Origin: Euglena gracilis
Lineage: Eukaryota; Euglenida; Euglenophyceae; Euglenales
Assembly (NCBI GenBank): GCA_039621445.1
Contig: CP154954.1
Coordinates: 39,641,816 to 39,705,815, forward strand
DNA: 64,000 nt
Direction: 5' to 3'
Part shown: one piece after another, positions 10,080-21,900 of the stretch
Layout of the letters: every line of letters begins with the position of its first letter
Numbering within the stretch: position 1 is the stretch's first letter
Notes under the pieces: generated by a model
Databases searched by the model: none
What the model saw: only the letters and a program-made list of their open reading frames with translations
Told to the model about the DNA's origin: nothing
Position numbers and translations under genes: made by a program

Positions 10080-10482
10080 GCCATCGGCATCTTCTGCCCA
10101 CTGATGACATGGCCTTGTTCAGGTCCTCGGTATACCAGTGTTGAAGGCTCTCATAATCCGTCAACACCAGTATCTGGACCAGGCTGCTGGCTATCCAGCT
10201 GCGGATTTTCTGGAGAATTAGCACAATGGCATATGTCTCCTTTTCGCGAATGCTCCATTTAACCTGTCCTTTCCCATTGTCGCCCTGTAGCTTCCTGCTG
10301 AAGAAAGCCACAGGTCGGAGTTCATTTGCCGCATTATGCTGGCTAAGAACACCGCCAACAGCGTAATCGCTGCTGTCGACCTCCAGGACGTACGGCTTGT
10401 ATGGATCCGCGATATCGAGAACCACGTTCTCGAGGAGCAAGTCCTTGATTTTATTCAAGGCCTCGCGCATTTGGTTATCCAA
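10039..10482 (-). pseudogene. Copy A RNase H, N-terminal part
   Basis: Encodes IADPYKPYVLEVDSSDYAVGGVLSQHN (first catalytic Asp region of a gypsy-type RNase H), PVAFFSRKLQGDN, EKETYAIVLILQKIRSWI (catalytic Glu region) and LVLTDYESLQHWY (catalytic Asp). The frame is then disrupted by the 56-bp insertion. It degrades the RNA strand during reverse transcription in intact relatives. Confidence 0.8.
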
Positions 10483-11168
10483 ATGACTTTTGCGTTATCG
10501 GGTGTCCGATTTTTAAGTTGTCGGGTTAGGGGTACCGCGATTTTCGCGAAATCTTTCATGTAAATCGCGTAGTATTGGGCTAATCCCAAAAATCCCTTTA
10601 AATGCGTTAAGGTCTTAATGACCTCAGGAGTCCATTTTTTAATGGCCTCCATCTTGCTGGGTGCGGCTTTACGCTGCCCGTTGCTCAGGATATGCCCGCA
10701 AAACTTAATAATTTTGCGAAACAGGTGCATTTTGGAAACATCGACAAAAAGCACATGCTTTTTGAACGCGGATAATACCGCCCGCACATCGCGATAATGC
10801 GGTTCGAGGATATCCTTGCCCGATTTCGCGGATGGCGGTTGGGTTCCCACCAGTACATCATCGATGTACACCAGAGCAAACGGTAATTCGCGCAAAACCC
10901 ACTGGATCATGCGTTGAAACATGGCTGGGCCATTCTTAACACCCATAGGGAGTACCGTCCATTGGTACACACCCTTGGATGTCACGAATGCCGTGTACGG
11001 TTGTGAATCAGGGTGCAAATGCATCTGATGAAAACCGTCTTCTAGATCAAAGATTGACCACAACCGGTTATCCGATTGTTTGGCGATCAAATCTTCGATC
11101 AGCAGTAACGGGAAGGGGTCATCCTTCGTTTGGGAGTTCAGGTACCGGTAATCCAGCACCAGCACCAC
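10455..11168 (-). pseudogene. Copy A reverse transcriptase
   Basis: Contains LVLDYRYLNSQTKDDPFPL, LWSIFDLEDGFHQMHLHPDS (motif A Asp), WTVLPMGVKNGPAMFQRMI (motif B) and LVYIDDVLVG (YxDD-type catalytic motif, near 10,855), then the connection and tether region LKGFLGLAQYYAIYMKDFAKIA. Residues that precede the first motif in element B are deleted here. A frame change near 10,470 separates it from RNase H. Confidence 0.85.
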
Positions 11169-12541
11169 TTCCGCTGGATGAGCTTCTCAATCATCTCGTT
11201 GAGAGCTTGTTCGCGTTTAACCGAACAACGGAAGAATTTCCGGTGCATGGGCTTAGCGCCATCCTTGAGCTCGATTTTGCAAATACCGAACGGACCGTGA
11301 ATCGCGGGGTTGATGTCGCGGGCGTAAACTGTGTTATCCAGTACACCATGGAATTCGCGAGTAATTCGCGAACAATAGTCAGCAGACTTGGGGTGTTGGT
11401 CCGCACTCTCAATAACCGCAGAAATCTGCGTTGAGAGTGTGGCATCCCTACTGGTACCAAGGTATTTTGGCACGCGCAAATCGGATATTCCGAATGCGTC
11501 CAGGAAACAAACGTGAAAAATAATTTCTTTAACAGGTGGTAATAATATACCACAAAAATCCTCGAATAGTGGTACATCAGCGGGTAAATCCCACCAATGA
11601 AAACATACATAGGAGAATTGGTGAAACCAATCCGCATTCGGATTGGCGGGTATGAGGAGAGCTCCTCGCGCTTCATCGCGGAGTACTTTCTCCACCACAT
11701 CCGGAATAAGTTTAGGGGGAGGGTTCAACCAAAGCACCGTATCACCCCAAATTTTAAGGAATGTGTTGGAGTGTCGCGACCAATGTCGCGACAAGCGTGC
11801 ATGTGCTTGTGATGAAAACGCATCAATTTCCAACGACAAATCGAAGGAATCAGCCAAAACCGCGATTTTGGAGAACCATTCCTCCAAAATACGGTATTGA
11901 CCAAAATTAAATTCGTTCCATACGCGCATCGCGTATGTGTCAACCTGGTTCGCAGGTTGAAGAGCGGTAACGCAATTCAGGGATCCGCAAACATAGGCCA
12001 AGGGTGTGTCATCCACACTCCTAAGGGGCATTCCCAAGGGTTGATGGGTTGGATGGGTGCATACCCAGTACATATCATGCCAGATGGAGGTGGGGGAGGT
12101 GTGTGACACGGATTTCGCGGTCCCAAACAACAAGGCAATTCCTCGTTGTTGCAGCACTTGATGTACGGTCGCGCATTGCGATCCGCAACCAAGTGTATGG
12201 GTTCGCGAAATCGGGATTAGTGTTGATGTTTGGACTAAACATCCACAATCGAATTCTGGCTGGGCGGAAATTCTCCTACAGTGCACACATTGGTAGGAAG
12301 TGTCGGAGTAGTGGTCCTGGTCGCGCATGTTTGTCTGGTGGGGTTGTGTGTAAAAGTTGGGTTGCGCTTGTGTAGCTGCTGGGGGGCGTACAGGTGTATC
12401 TGAAAGCGATACATCTGGTGGAAAACGGGGTATTGGTGCAGCTGGGCGACTACTCGACACCGTGATCACTTCAGGCCTTTGGGCTTTCGTCTTGTAACCC
12501 AGTGGAACGAGGGGTACCGCTACTTGCTTGCCCTGCCTCAT
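11138..12541 (-). pseudogene. Copy A protease-RT linker with methyltransferase-like segment
   Basis: Follows the protease and leads into RT. A Cys-rich segment (YQCVHCRRI...FDCGCLV...GCGSQC) comes first, then SLEIDAFSSQAHARLSRHW followed by DTVLWLNPPPKLIPDVVEKVLRDEARGALLIP (near 11,640-11,860). This resembles the Dam-like N6-adenine methyltransferase domain described in DIRS-type and some gypsy elements, where a D-x-FA motif, an NPP motif and a hydrophobic L-V-P strand occur in this order. Then the pre-RT region up to EMIEKLIQRKW. This is the best preserved version of the linker in the window. The methyltransferase reading is tentative. Confidence 0.6.
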
Positions 12542-13088
12542 GGGGAACGGAAGTTGGTGTGTGGATGGGCAGGGGGTGAACTCTCTCGGTACACCCGGTG
12601 TGGAAAACGTTGGTAGGTGTGGTTGGTAACGGGGTAAAAGTTTTCGAAAACGGTGTGGAAAGATTGGTGGCTGTCGTGGATGACGCCACAGGTGATGAGG
12701 GTTTGGGGGGCAATGAAGAGAATGGTGATGTGCGCAAACCGTGGGAATGGCAATCCACTACCAGCCGGTGCTGACGTAAAAAGGGGTATCCCAGAATTAA
12801 GTCAGACCCATGGATTCCGGATTCGTATCCCCAGCTATACGGAAAATTTTGCGGTTGGGGGGGGTGTGAGTGGTGCTTGGGGATGAGGGGTAGGACTAAG
12901 TCCAAAATGCATCCCAAGTCACCACCGCACATGGGGGCGTTGTCAGCCGTCGTAATTTTGATCGGCTTCTTGGCTTTCACCAAGAGGGGGGTCGGTATCA
13001 ACCCGAACCGAAAAAGTAGTGCAATGCGACAACCAGTGTCAATGAGAATTTTGACTTTTGCACAAAAAATTTGGCGTGGATCGGGCAT
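12471..13088 (-). pseudogene. Copy A aspartic protease
   Basis: The sequence FCAKVKILIDTGCRIALLF holds the D-T-G active-site triad of a retropepsin. GYESGIHGSDLILGYPFLRQH matches the C-terminal half of the fold with the conserved ILG. A Ser/Thr/Pro-rich linker follows. The first residues (MPDPRQI) come from the gag deletion joint near 13,083, so the natural N-terminus is lost. Confidence 0.8.
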
Positions 13089-13584
13089 TCCGATTCACCG
13101 ATTCCTCAAGCCGTAATAGGCTGTTGCAGAAATCTTGCAAGGTTTCTTGATTGTCAGTGAGCATTTTGTCATAAAATGCCTTGAAATCAGGGTTCTCGGT
13201 AATCCGTGAACTGGAACCTGCAGGCAAAGACTGCATTTCCGTAATTTTGGTAGACACCGATGCATACCGGGTCTGGAGTTCCCCAATAGCAGTCTGAATA
13301 CCACTAATGTCCGGAACTCGGTGGGAAAGTGCGGAAAAGCTTTGTTGCAAACCCGCAATGGCGGAGTTAATCCCGCCAATGTCGGACTGCAAATACAACT
13401 GCAGGGATTCCTGCCGTTGTGCCATTTTTGCGACTTTCACGCTCAGATTGGAGAATCCAACCTGATTCGCGTCATAATAGCAGGTTTTCTGCTCCAAACG
13501 GGGAAGTCGCTCCTCCAACTGCGGGGTTTTTGGAATGGGAATTTTTTGGAACAAAGTCAGCCAAAAACCTGTTAAAAACCTCAT
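13039..13584 (-). pseudogene. Copy A Gag fragment (coiled-coil region)
   Basis: Matches the middle of element B Gag: LEERLPRLEQKT, heptad-like leucines and SLQLYLQSDIGGINSAIAGLQQS. At its end NARST is fused directly to PNFLCKSQNSH, which in B lies about 2.65 kb further on, proving the internal deletion. Residues encoded above 13,524 are not related to B. At the position where B has a TAG (20,466) this copy has GAG, showing the stop in B is a later mutation. Confidence 0.75.
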
Positions 13585-15150
13585 TTTTCGTGTCCGGGGG
13601 ACCCCCCGGACCCCCCCCTCGGGGGGAGGGGGGTCTAGCTAGTCCACTTTTTCCAGTGTATAGCAGATTGGCTAGCCGGTACCCCCCCGGGGGTCCTTAG
13701 GCAAAAGCCTGGTCGGGAACCAAAATCTTGTGAAATGTGTCCTAAAGCTTTTGATGCAGTCCCCGTTGGGGGATAACTGGAAAAGGAAAACCCTGTGGAG
13801 GATGTTCGCTAACCTCTCATCCTTGGGCAAGAGCACACCTCAAACCCCTTTTTGTCTGCACCCTTCGATCGAATTTCAAATACCCACATCTTTTCTGTTC
13901 ACTTCCTGGAAAATTTGCCTCAATCTCACACTTGAAAATGATCCAGTATTTCATCCAGTTCACCAATTGCCATTTTTCTGTTTGCCCCCAATTAACCCCC
14001 CCCCCCCCAATTGCCTTTGGGGCATTTGTTCAAACGGTTCCGGCAAAAATGGCGTTTTTGGTGGTGGGGAACCCAGCCGACCTGGTCCCGGGGGCTGGTC
14101 GCGTTTTTTTTTGGCACCCCCCAGTTCTTGGCATTGAGGCAATCTGGCCACGACCATCACGCCCCCGCCCTGATTTACACCGAAAAAATTACCAAGATTT
14201 CATTATTGTGGCCCGTTGAACCCTGTGATAATGGGGTTTGGGGGGGGTCAGCTGGTCCCACATTTTGGCACCCCCCCCCAAGTTCTTGGCATTGAGGCAA
14301 TCCCCGTCCCACAATTTGCCGGCTGTTTCTGGGTCAAAAAGAAACATACGTTCAGTAATTTGGCGTTTCGCACCAGGCAGGCGGGAGGGCATTTTGCCAT
14401 TGCGTCCCAGAGAACCAGTGCCCCCCGTCACTCCCCTCCTTTGGTGGTGTGCAGGTCGAGGACGTCCCCGCGTCGCCGGCGGCCCACACCCTCCCCCCCC
14501 TTCCACCGCCGCCGCCACCGCATCGACGCGTGGGGCCGGCAGGGCGGCGTAGGGCAGAACCGGTATCGGCCAAAACAGCCAGGGTGGTCGGTGGAGGGTT
14601 CCCCCCCCGCCGCCTTCTTGTATTTCAAGGAGCACCAATATTTGGACCCCAAATTTTTTTCCAGAGAATAAATCTCAGTGAAAAATTTGATTGTGCCAAG
14701 CTTTTCTTCACTTTTTTTGTCTTTCGTTTCTTTCAACCCCTTTCAAAAAAGTACCAGTTTCTGAACCGTGTTTTTCCAGTATTTTTGTGAAAAATTGTTG
14801 TTTTCCACCTAAAAAGCATGCATTTCAAACGTTTTCCCCGGCCAAAATTGTCGTTTTCTCAAAATTGGTTGGGGGGGGGCGAACGACGCCCACCAGACCT
14901 TCCCGTTCTGCCGTGGGGCAGCGGGGAAGGTGGCCAGCGTTGCCGCAGCAGTCTGCCTGGCGTCCCCTTTGGTGGTGGTTTTGCCACTGTTTGTTTTCCT
15001 CAAAGTTTTGCATTGACGTTCAATTGGCATTTCCCGAAGTTTTAGTCCGGCTTGATGTTTTTTTTCCCGCAATGCCAGGGTGCCAGTTGGGCCCATCTAT
15101 CAAACGTATGATGTACAGCCAGGCATCTATAACCATTTGCCAGGGTGGCA
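13525..15150. other. Unassigned spacer with G/C-run hairpins and a duplicated motif
   Basis: No supported gene. At 13,590-13,640 GTCCGGGGG and its complement form a near-perfect stem, followed by a C6-TC-G6 hairpin, and another C/G palindrome lies at 13,680-13,696. A block containing CAGTTCTTGGCATTGAGGC or AAGTTCTTGGCATTGAGGC occurs at about 14,122 and 14,279, each preceded by a TTTGGCACCCCCC run. The long open frames here are overlapping and low-complexity. Confidence 0.5.
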
Positions 15151-18100
15151 TGACCGAAGCAAGCAAATGGCCGTGTGGCCGAAGCAAGCAAATGGTTGCT
15201 AGTTTAGCCGAAGCAAGCAAATGGCTGCAAGCGTACCAAAGCAAGCAAATGTCCGGTCCGGAGCAAGCAAATGGTTGCCGGTGTGATGGAAGCAAGCAAA
15301 TTGCTGCAAGCAAATTGTCTGTCCAAAGCAAGCAAATGGCTGCTGGTGCGGCCGAACCAAGCTAATGGCGGGTGTGGACGAAGCAAGCAAATGGCTGCTA
15401 GTGTGGCCGAAGCAAGGAAATGGCTGCTAACGTTGCAGAAGCGAGCAAATGGCTGCTAGGCGGCCGAAGCTAGCAAATGGCCGGTGTTGCCGAAGCAAGC
15501 TAGTAGCTGCTGGTGTGGCTGAAGCAAGCAAATGGCTGCTAGTGCGGCCGAAGCAAGCAAATGGCTGCTACTGCGGCCGAGGCAAGCAAATGGTTGCTGG
15601 TGCGGCCGAAGCAAGCAAATGGCTGCCGGTGTGGCCGAAGCAAGCAAATTGCCGGTGTGGTCGAAGCAAGCAAATGGCTGATACGGCGGCCGAAGCAAGC
15701 AAATGGCCGGTCTGAAGCAGGCAAACGGTTGCAAGCACACCAAAGCAAGCAAATGGCTGCTGGCGTGGCCGAAGCAAGCAAATGGCTACGGGCGAGGCCA
15801 AAGCAAACAAATGGCCGCTAGTGCGGCCGAAGCAAGCAAATGGCCTGTGTGGTCAAAGCAAGCCAATGCTGGTGCGGCCGAAGCAAGCAAATGGCTATGG
15901 CTGCGAGTGCGTTTGAAGCAAACAAATGACTGCTGGTGTGGCCGAAGCAAGCAAATGGCTGCTGGTGCGGCCGAAGCAAGCCAATGGCTGCTAGTGCGGC
16001 GGAAGCAAGCAGATGCCTGCTGGCGCGGCCGAAGCAAGCAAATGGCCGGTCTGAAGTAAGCAAATGGTTGCAAGCACACCAAACCAAGAAAGTGGCCAGT
16101 CCGAAGCAGGCAAATGGCTGCTGGCGCGGCCGAAGCAAGCTAATGGCTGCTGGTGCGGCCGAAGCAAGCAAATGGCAGGTGTGGCCGAAGCAAGCAAATG
16201 GCTGCTGGTGCGGCCGAAGCAAGCAAATGGCTGCTGGTGCGGCCGAAGCAAGCAAATGGCCGCTGGTGCGGTCGAAGCAAGCAAATGGCTTCACCGGCGG
16301 CCGAAGCAAGCAAATGGCCGCTGGTGCGGCTGAAGTAAGCAAATGGCCGGTGTGGCTGAAGCAAGCTAATGGCTGCTGGCGCGGCCGAAGCAAGCAAATG
16401 GCTTCACCGGCGGCCGAAGCAAGCAAAGGGCTGCTGGTGCGGCCGAAGCAAGCAAATGGCCGGTGTGGCCGAGGCAAGCAAATGGCCGGTCTGAAGTAAG
16501 CAAATGGTTGCAAGCACACCAAAGCAAGAAAGTGCCCAGTCCGAAGCAGGCAAATGGCTGCTGGCGCGCCCGAAGCAAGCAAATGGCCGGTGTGGCCGAA
16601 GCAAGCAAATGGCTGCTAGTGCGGCCGAAGCAAGCAAATGGCTGCTAGTGCGGCCAAAGCAAGCAAAAATGGCCGAAGAAATCAAAAAAAAGTGGCTGCT
16701 ACGGCGGCCGATGCAAGCAAATGGCCGCTAGTGCGGCCGAGGCAAGCAAATGGCTGCTGGTGCGGCCGAAGCAAGTAAATGGCTGCTAGTGCGGCCGAAG
16801 CAAGCAAATGGCCGCTAGTGCGGCCGAAGCAAGCAAATGGCCGCTAGTGCGGCCGAAGCAAGCAAATGGCCTGTGTGGTCAAAGCAAGCAAATGCTGGTG
16901 CGGCCGAAGCAAGCTAATGGTTATGGCTGCGAGTGCGGTTGAAGCAGACAAATGATTGCTGGTGTGGCCGAAGCAAGCAAATGCTGCTGCGGTGAGGTTG
17001 AAGCAGACAAATGAATGCTGGTGTGGCCGAAGCAGCAAATGCTGCAAGCGCACCCGAAGCAAGCAAATGGCCGGTCCGGAGCAAGCAAATGTTTGCAGTT
17101 GCGGCCGAAGCAAGCCAAATGGCTGCTAGTGTGGCCGAAGCAAGCAAATGGCTGCAAGTGCGGTCCGAAGCAAGCAAATGGCTGCTGGTACGGCCGAACC
17201 AAGCAAATGGCAGGTGTGGACGAAGCAAGCAAATGGCTGCTAGTGCGGCCGAAGCAAGCAAATGGCTGCTAGTGCGGCCGAAGCAAGCAAATGGCTGATA
17301 CGGCGGCCGAAGCAAGCAAATGGCTGATGGTGCGGCTGAACCAAGCAAATGGCTGCTAGTGCGGCCGAAGCAAGCAAATGGATGCTAGTGCGGCCGAAGC
17401 AAGCAAATTGCCGGTGTGGTCGAAGCAAGCAAATGGCTGATACGGCGGCCGAAGCAAGCAAATGGCTGATGGTGCGGCTGAACCAAGCAAATGGCTGCTA
17501 GTGCGGCCGAAGCAAGCAAATTTCCGGTGTGGTCGAAGCAAACAAATGGCTGATACGGCGGCCGAAGCAAGCAAATGGCTGGTCTGAAGCAAGTAAATGG
17601 TTGCAAGCACACCAAAGCAAGCAAGTGGCTGCTGGCGCGGCCGAAGCAAGCAAATGGCTGATAGCGTTTCCGAAGCGTGCATATGTCCGCTAGCGCGGCC
17701 GGAGCAAGCAAATTGCCGGTGTGGTCGAAGCAAGCAAATGGCTGCTAGTGCGGCCGAAGCAAGCAAATGGCTGTGCGACCGAAGCAAGCAAATGGCTGCT
17801 AGGGCGGCCGAAGCAAGCAAATGGCTGGCGCGGCCAAAGCAAGCAAACGACCGCTAGTGCGGCCGAAGCAAGCAAATGGCTGTGTAGTCAAGCAAGCAAA
17901 TGGCTGGTGCGGCCGAAGCAAGCAAATGGCTGCTGCGGTGCGAGAAGCAAGAAATGGGTGTGCGAAGCAAGCAAATGGCTGCTGGCGGCCGAAGCAAGCA
18001 AATGAAGCGCGAAGCAAGCATGGCTGCTGGCGCGGCCGAAGCAGCAAATGGCGCCGAAGCTGGGCAAGGCGAAGCAAGCAAATGGCTGCTGTGCGCGAAG

Positions 18101-18410
18101 CAAGCAAATGCTGCGGCCGAAGCAAGCAAATGGCCGCGGCCGAAGCAAGCAAAAGCAAGCTGGTGTGGCCGCAAGCAAGCATGCTGTGGGCGTGGCGAAG
18201 CGCGAAGCAAGCAAAGGCGCTGCTCGGCAAGCAAGCAAAGGTGGCCAGTAAAAGCAATGGCTGCTGGCGGCTGTGCGCAAGCAATGCTAGTGAAAGCAAG
18301 CATGCGCTGGGCGAAGCAAGCAAATGGCTGCTGTCCGGCGCAAGGCTGCTGCGCCGAAGCAAATGCTGCTGGCAAGCAAGGCATGCTCTTGCGGCGTTGG
18401 CGCGGGAAGC
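15151..18410. repeat. Minisatellite array 1, about 29-bp unit
   Basis: About 110 head-to-tail units sharing the core GAAGCAAGCAAATGG, followed by a variable middle and CGGCC. Common middles are CTGCTAGTG, CTGCTGGTG and the shorter CCGGTGTGG (26-bp unit). Because 29 is not a multiple of three, every frame cycles through all phases. Units with GCTGGTG contain no stop, so long but meaningless open frames arise on both strands. From about 17,880 to 18,410 units are ragged, with many 1-8 bp deletions, either decay or consensus errors. Confidence 0.95.
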
Positions 18411-18638
18411 TGTATAGCTGGTTTAGCGGTGGGCGATGCCCTATGCTTGTCCATGTGGTATTCTTTATCTGTTTGTGGCGCTGGACCGGGTCCCCCAGTG
18501 CATCTCCCTGCATGCTCTGTGCTCTTCTCTGGGATGGGAAAAGGGTTTCTGTTTATTCTTTCAGTTCTTCCAAGGAGCCAAGGCGAAAGCGAAGGCTTTT
18601 GGGAATTGAGAAAGAGGAATAGGGGAATCAGACGTACA
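18411..18638 (+). repeat. 5' LTR of element B
   Basis: Starts TGTATAGC at the end of array 1 and ends GACGTACA just before the first PBS-like site. It shares with the 3' LTR the segments GGTATTCTTTAT, CCTGCAT, GGGAAAAGGGTTT, CCAAGGCGAAAGCGAAGGC, TTTTGGGAATT and GAATCAGACGTACA. It is about 80 bp shorter than the 3' copy, with a deletion between TATGCTT and GGTATTC. Confidence 0.65.
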
Positions 18639-18790
18639 CTTGGTAGCAGATTAGGTTACGATCCTGGGAATTTCACAGAAGAAAAATAAGGTTACATACA
18701 CTTGGTAGCAGATTTGGTTACGATCCTACACATACTTCACAGAAAGAAAAGCTTACAGGTTTTACACTTGGTAGCAGATTGGTTCGATCC
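18639..18790 (+). repeat. Triplicated primer-binding-site region of element B
   Basis: Three copies of ACTTGGTAGCAGATT are followed by GGTTACGATCC, GGTTACGATCC and GGTTCGATCC. They begin at 18,641, 18,703 and 18,769 (TGG position), spaced 62 and 66 bp. TGGTAGCAGA plus a following GATCC resembles the complement of the 3' end of eukaryotic initiator tRNA-Met. The first copy sits one or two bases after the LTR end, the standard PBS place. The third is the one with the intact-looking GGTTCGATCC. Confidence 0.7.
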
Positions 18791-18980
18791 TACGCTGACT
18801 GGCAGCGGAGGGCCCCTGCACCGTTATCACGGTCGCAGCGTCAGCTCCCGGCTTCTAGTCAACGTCTAAGCAGACGAGCAAGCTCCGGAAGGCTCTGTAC
18901 GGTATTACCCGTTACAGCCCCTCTGGTGCCAGCACAACTGCTTAGTTTTGTGGGTTTTTGTTGTTTTTGCCATCAGAAAG

Positions 18981-21900
18981 ATGAAAAGCACAAGCCCCAA
19001 CCATCAATTCAACTATGCCTTATTACTGGCATCATTGCAAGACATTGACCAAGAAACAGGGGATTGGAAGCTATTATGTGAAAGTGCTTCCATTTCCCAC
19101 GCCGATGAGGCACAATTGGCTCAATTGTCAAGACTGCAACAATTGTCATCATTGACAGTGGTCGGCGATGAGCCCTCCACATCATTGGCCTCAGAGGCCA
19201 ATGCGGCCTCTTCCGCACTCACCTTGCCACAACGGGGGTATTCGCCTCCGTTTGCGGCAATGGTGCAGCTGCATACACCAGAGAGACCCGTGGTGATTCC
19301 GCCACCGGGCTTCTCTGGTGATGGTGGACTAAAAACCCCGTGTTTCTTTCAACCCCCACCCGCTCTTCCACCGGCAAACCCTTACAGAGCTTTGCCACCA
19401 CCACCCGATCTTGGGTGCTATCCGGCACTGCCTTGGCAAGTGGAGACTCGTCTAGTGGTACCGGAATTCTCCGGTACATCCCAACCAATGGATGGCTATG
19501 GGAAGGGCACTGGTGAGCTCCTCACTGCTGAGGATGTGCACGATATCGTTGCTCGGCTTCCAGGGGATCACCCCCTTGTGAGGCAGTTCCACCATGTGCA
19601 ACAATGCGTTGCAGAATGTGCAACCGCACTGAACAAAGTGCTTCAGTTTGATGAGGACAACCAGAAACATGTCTTCAGCAAGCTGGAACACTGCTGGAAT
19701 TACTTGCAGGAAGTTGGCAAATATTGCCAGAGGAATTTTGAAAGTGCGGGTATTGACCTTGCAAACTTTCGGGAAACCTTTGACAAAATGTGCCAACAAC
19801 TCCCGCAGAACTTCCGGCAAATTAGTAAATGCATGCATGAAGCGGAAACGCGGAATGACTCCAAGTTTCTGCACTTGCATGACTCACTACAACACCTATC
19901 GGGACAAATGGAGTCCTGTTCATCCGCGTTGTTGCATTTGCAACAACAGTTGCATGCACGAGATTCCTCGTCTGCAACATCCAGTACTGGTGGATTTGTG
20001 TCTATGGACCATTTCACCACCCTATCCGCAACTTTCCATGAATCGCAACACCCCATTATGCTGTTGTGCGATGAAACGGAAAAGTTTCGGCAATTCCAGT
20101 CACAAGCCAACGATAATTTTGCTCCCCACACGTATGTGCGGCAGTTGGAGGAGCGACTTTCCCGTTTGGAGCAGAAAACCCGCTATTGTGACGCAAATCA
20201 GGTTGGATTATCCAATCTGAGCGCGAAAGTCGCGGTAATGGCGCAACGGCAGGATTCCCTGCGATTGCAGTTGCAGTCCGACATTGGCGGGATTAACTCA
20301 GCCATTGCGGGTTTGCAACAAAGCAATTCCGCACTTTCCCACCGAGTTCCGGACATTAGCAGTATTCAGACTGCTATTGGGGAACTCCAGACCCGGTATG
20401 CATCGGTTTCTACCAAATTAACGGAAATGCAGTCTTTGCCTGCAGGTTCCAGTTCACGGAATACCTAGAAACCTAATTTCAAGGCATTTTCTGAAAAAAT
20501 GCTCGCCGAGAATCAGGAAACCTTGCAAGATTTTTGCAACAGCCTATTACGGCTTGAAGAATCGGTGAATCGGAATGCCCGATCCACGAAAGGTGAGATT
20601 ACCAGGTTGGATGAGCGAATTTCCGCGTTTTTGGATAAGCCACAACCCGGAAATTTGCCCGTGGGTACCACAAACACGTTGTCGGATGACCCTGCACCGG
20701 TTGTATCCACTACCACACCAACCAAGGTGACACCACCTTTGCAGATTCTCTCAAAAGCTGTAAAAGCATTAACGGGACAACTCCAATTACTGGATGAGTC
20801 TCACGGGAAACTTGTCCAAGATGTCACCGGAATATCCGAAAGGATTCTGCACACGGATGACTTTTCCCGTTACCGCAAGCATATTCGCGCTTTGGAGGAT
20901 GAGGTTGACCGTATTTGCGGCCAACTCCAACTCGCTGAGCATTTGCAGCATAGTGTGCATGACTTGTCTGTGGGTCTGGACAATGTGTCCAACCAACAGC
21001 GGGTTTCAAACCGAAATTCGACAGTATGCATTGCCGAAGATGCGCCAAATGTTCCAGATTCGCGTTTTCACAACCCGAATCTAGGTGCACATGCACCACC
21101 ACCACCACCCGTGTCCCGAGTGTCACAACCCGCGATTCCGCGAATTGTGCCACCATTGGCCTTGCCCACAACCCAAACCCAGTTTTCGGATGAATTTCCC
21201 AATAAGGGAACCGAATTTTCGGAAAACACGGCGATTCCGCCAAGTCTCCACCAAGAAATCCATCATTCCATGCTTGTGCGTAGAATGTGCCAAACCTGTA
21301 CACTGGGAGTGGGTCACATGTTGCATGCACGACATACCCCCACACCGGAGTGTCCCCCTATTACGGGTGACCAACAGGGTTTGCGACCGGAGATCCGGTA
21401 CCAGGATTCACCTTCACCAGAAATTTCGCGATTCCGACAAGAATCCGGAAAGGATACGCTTGGTGCTCGAGCGTACCCGGGCCCGAATCCACAGAATACC
21501 ACCGAGGGTCATTGGGTTTCTCAGAAAGACTTCAAAGGCACCATCGCAATCGCGAACAAGGTGAAACCCCAGTGGGACGGTGATCCAACCACATGAAGAC
21601 AGTTTTTCCGGGACTGGGAGTACTACTGGGCATTGAAGGGGCCAACCCAGGACACAAACCCGGAGGTGATCAAGATGGAATTCATCGATTGCCTCCCAGA
21701 GGATGAGAAGGAGCGCGCGCGACAACTCGTCATTCGCTAACGCGTTTCCTTTGATGACCTGGTGGAGCAATACGCTTCCACCAGTTCAAGTTTGGTCGCT
21801 AGGATTACTCTAGAGACCAAGTGGCGGCAATGCGCCCCACCCGATCGCAAGTGGAAGTCCATTGACCAATGGTATGCCAAATGGTTAGGACTTGCTGCTG

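Larger units (their letters stand above)
8458..13524 (-). mobile_element. Copy A: truncated, internally deleted Ty3/gypsy-type retrotransposon
   Basis: Reading the minus strand from 13,524 to 8,458 gives gag fragment, protease, methyltransferase-like linker, RT, RNase H and integrase, closely matching element B. Relative to B it lacks about 2.65 kb of gag (joint near 13,083, where B positions 20,595 and 23,233 are fused) and about 84 bp between linker and RT (near 11,165, at a repeated AAGTGG). It carries a 56-bp insertion near 10,019-10,074. No LTRs are present; similarity ends abruptly at both sides, before the chromodomain at the low-coordinate end. Confidence 0.85.

Noticed and set aside
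13590-13640. Bacterial-type rho-independent terminator at the C/G hairpin
   Set aside because: The context is eukaryotic and no T tract or upstream gene fits; it is recorded only as structure.
15271-18005. Long open frames in array 1 on both strands (KQANGCWCGRS and LLASAALAAICLL type)
   Set aside because: They are by-products of the 29-bp repeat: all frames give the same peptides in rotation, and no start, stop or domain marks a gene.
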